This document shows positions 63,089-64,000 of a DNA stretch of 64,000 nt, in pieces (within the stretch, counting starts at the first letter, position 1; the number at the start of each line of letters is the position of its first letter). The notes below the pieces were generated by a model that ran no database searches, was not told the DNA's origin, and saw nothing but the letters and a program-made list of their open reading frames with translations. This stretch comes from RGIG9151 sp963635575 (GTDB lineage Bacteria > Bacillota > Clostridia > TANB77 > RGIG9151), in the NCBI GenBank assembly GCA_963635575.1, contig CAVHFU010000003.1:1-64000 (forward strand), given 5' to 3'. A program made the position numbers and the translations under genes.

Positions 63089-63109
63089 TTCTTCTTCCTC
63101 CCTTTAAAA

Positions 63110-63138
63110 ACAAAAACTACTCGCTTAATGAGTAGTTT
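63110..63138 (-). terminator. Terminator of the PAP2-like gene
   Basis: AAACTACTC (63114-63122) pairs with GAGTAGTTT (63130-63138), with a T-run on the minus strand. Confidence 0.72.
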
Positions 63139-63164
63139 ATCTATTTTTACACTAAATATTCATT

Positions 63165-63596
63165 TTATAGCATAAATATTACGGCAACAATAACACCATA
63201 AACACCACCAGCAATTACTTGAACAGGTGTATGACCCAATAATTCCTTTAGTTTAACGTTAGTATCAACATGAACTTGATTTGAATTAATAAGTTGATTT
63301 AGTATACTCGCTTGTTTCCCTGCAGCTCTTCTAACTCCTGCAGCATCATACATAACAATAATCGAAAAAACAAACGCAACAGCAAAAATAGGAGACGATA
63401 GCCCTTCAGATATTCCCACTGCTGTCATAAGAGAAGTAACTGTCGCCGAATGTGAACTCGGCATCCCTCCAGTTTCCACAAGTCGTTTAAAATTAAGTTT
63501 TTTATTTTTTACTGCATCAGCCAAAAATTTAAAAACTTGCACTGTTGCCCACGCTATAATCGGTATTATTAAAAACTTGTAATCTCTTATATTCAT
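63165..63596 (-). CDS. Divergent PAP2-family membrane protein (YuiD-like)
   Basis: The 143-residue protein has four spans and the family's divergent PAP2 signature GGMPSSHSATV, DAAGVRRAAGKQA and ELLGHTPVQVIAGG. Phosphatase activity on lipid phosphates is assumed for the family. It follows the polyprenyl synthase gene by 14 bases; a link to isoprenoid-phosphate recycling is suggested by that context. Confidence 0.9.
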   Translation of the reverse strand: MNIRDYKFLIIPIIAWATVQVFKFLADAVKNKKLNFKRLVETGGMPSSHSATVTSLMTAVGISEGLSSPIFAVAFVFSIIVMYDAAGVRRAAGKQASILNQLINSNQVHVDTNVKLKELLGHTPVQVIAGGVYGVIVAVIFML

Positions 63597-63610
63597 ATAT
63601 TCTACCCCTT

Positions 63611-64000
63611 TTAGTTGTTTCTTTCCTTTATAAATATTGCCAATTCATTAAAAAAATCGGTATTATACTTAGAAAACTTTACAAGTACATTTTGTGCTTC
63701 CTCAGTTTTTTGTTCTAATTGCTTTTTAGCTTCGTCAAGTCCTAAAACAGTAACAAAAGTACGTTTCCCTTTTGTTTTATCATGACCTATCGGTTTACCA
63801 AGTACCTTTTCATCTCCAACTTCGCCCAAAATATCGTCTCGGATTTGGAAAGTAAGACCTATAATATTAGCATATTCAGTTAAAATTTTTATTTCATCAT
63901 TAGTAGCTCCCGCAAGAGTCGCTCCCATCGTTAGTGATGCCCTAATTAAAGCCGCGGTTTTATTATCATGCATATACATAAGTTCACTAATTAAAATGTC
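63611..64000 (-). CDS. ispA: Polyprenyl (farnesyl) diphosphate synthase, 3' part
   Basis: The frame stays open to the window edge, so only the C-terminal 129 codons are present. The part shows the KTAALIRASL segment and the second Asp-rich region FQIRDDILGEVGDEKVLGKPIGHDKTKGKRTFV of trans-prenyl synthases that build farnesyl/geranyl diphosphates. The last Asp of the usual DDxxD is Gly here (DDILG). An internal ATG at 63979 is not the real start, since conserved sequence continues upstream. Confidence 0.9.
   Translation of the reverse strand, partial: DILISELMYMHDNKTAALIRASLTMGATLAGATNDEIKILTEYANIIGLTFQIRDDILGEVGDEKVLGKPIGHDKTKGKRTFVTVLGLDEAKKQLEQKTEEAQNVLVKFSKYNTDFFNELAIFIKERNN

Noticed and set aside
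1..64000. CRISPR arrays, tRNA and rRNA genes
   Set aside because: No regularly spaced repeats and no cloverleaf or rRNA-like sequence were noticed on either strand.

Overview
The window looks like chromosomal DNA of a low-GC, spore-forming anaerobic member of the Clostridia. It carries spoIIE, the spoIIAA-spoIIAB-sigF operon with a sigma-H-type promoter and a Spo0A box, veg, ricT/yaaR, pyruvate phosphate dikinase, S-layer-homology (SLH) surface proteins and a cyclic-di-GMP-I riboswitch. The species cannot be named from the sequence. Most genes lie on the minus strand. No rRNA, tRNA, CRISPR array, integrase or relaxase was seen.

Layout: 1-7.2 kb holds housekeeping genes (DUF896, veg, plsX-acpP-rnc), two cell-envelope hypotheticals and a metal-efflux operon (ArsR regulator, free-standing HMA metallochaperone, P1B-ATPase). 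7.3-10.3 kb holds spoIIE and a small PP2C phosphatase. 10.4-16.7 kb is a surface-biology island. A sigma-D-like promoter feeds a c-di-GMP-I riboswitch controlling a secreted zinc protease of the Pro-Pro endopeptidase/lethal-factor type. It is convergent with a 1442-residue SLH/von Willebrand A surface protein. 16.7-21.5 kb holds ppdK and an unusual Nudix plus SAH-hydrolase-like fusion gene enclosed by a near-perfect 297-bp direct repeat.

21.7-40 kb contains rmuC, an acyltransferase/DUF6320 pair, a few signalling and membrane proteins, and a large type IV secretion gene set read from about 39.95 kb downward. In transcription order this is sigma factor, small protein, VirD4, VirB2-like pilin, exported protein, three VirB6-like proteins and VirB4. 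No relaxase is present. Just upstream is a separately terminated gene for a protein with kinase-like catalytic motifs. 41.9-48.4 kb is a signalling operon: cNMP-binding/PP2C phosphatase, RsbW-like kinase, SLH-NHL protein, FecR protein and CHASE2 adenylate cyclase. It can be read as a cAMP-driven partner-switching pathway.

48.5-64 kb returns to core genes: a 6S-like RNA next to a MITE-like inverted-repeat element, glgA, recG, a YtvI-like permease, murG, trxA, a TPR protein, ricT, holB, yaaR, tmk, sigF-spoIIAB-spoIIAA, a WG-repeat protein, a CBS protein, a divergent PAP2 protein and the 3' part of a polyprenyl synthase cut by the window edge.

The best candidates for undescribed biology are the relaxase-free secretion locus with its own sigma factor and kinase-like neighbour, the cAMP partner-switching operon, the sigma-D/c-di-GMP-controlled protease next to a possible substrate, and the repeat-flanked Nudix-SAHH gene. 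All functions are inferred from sequence reading; no database search was run.
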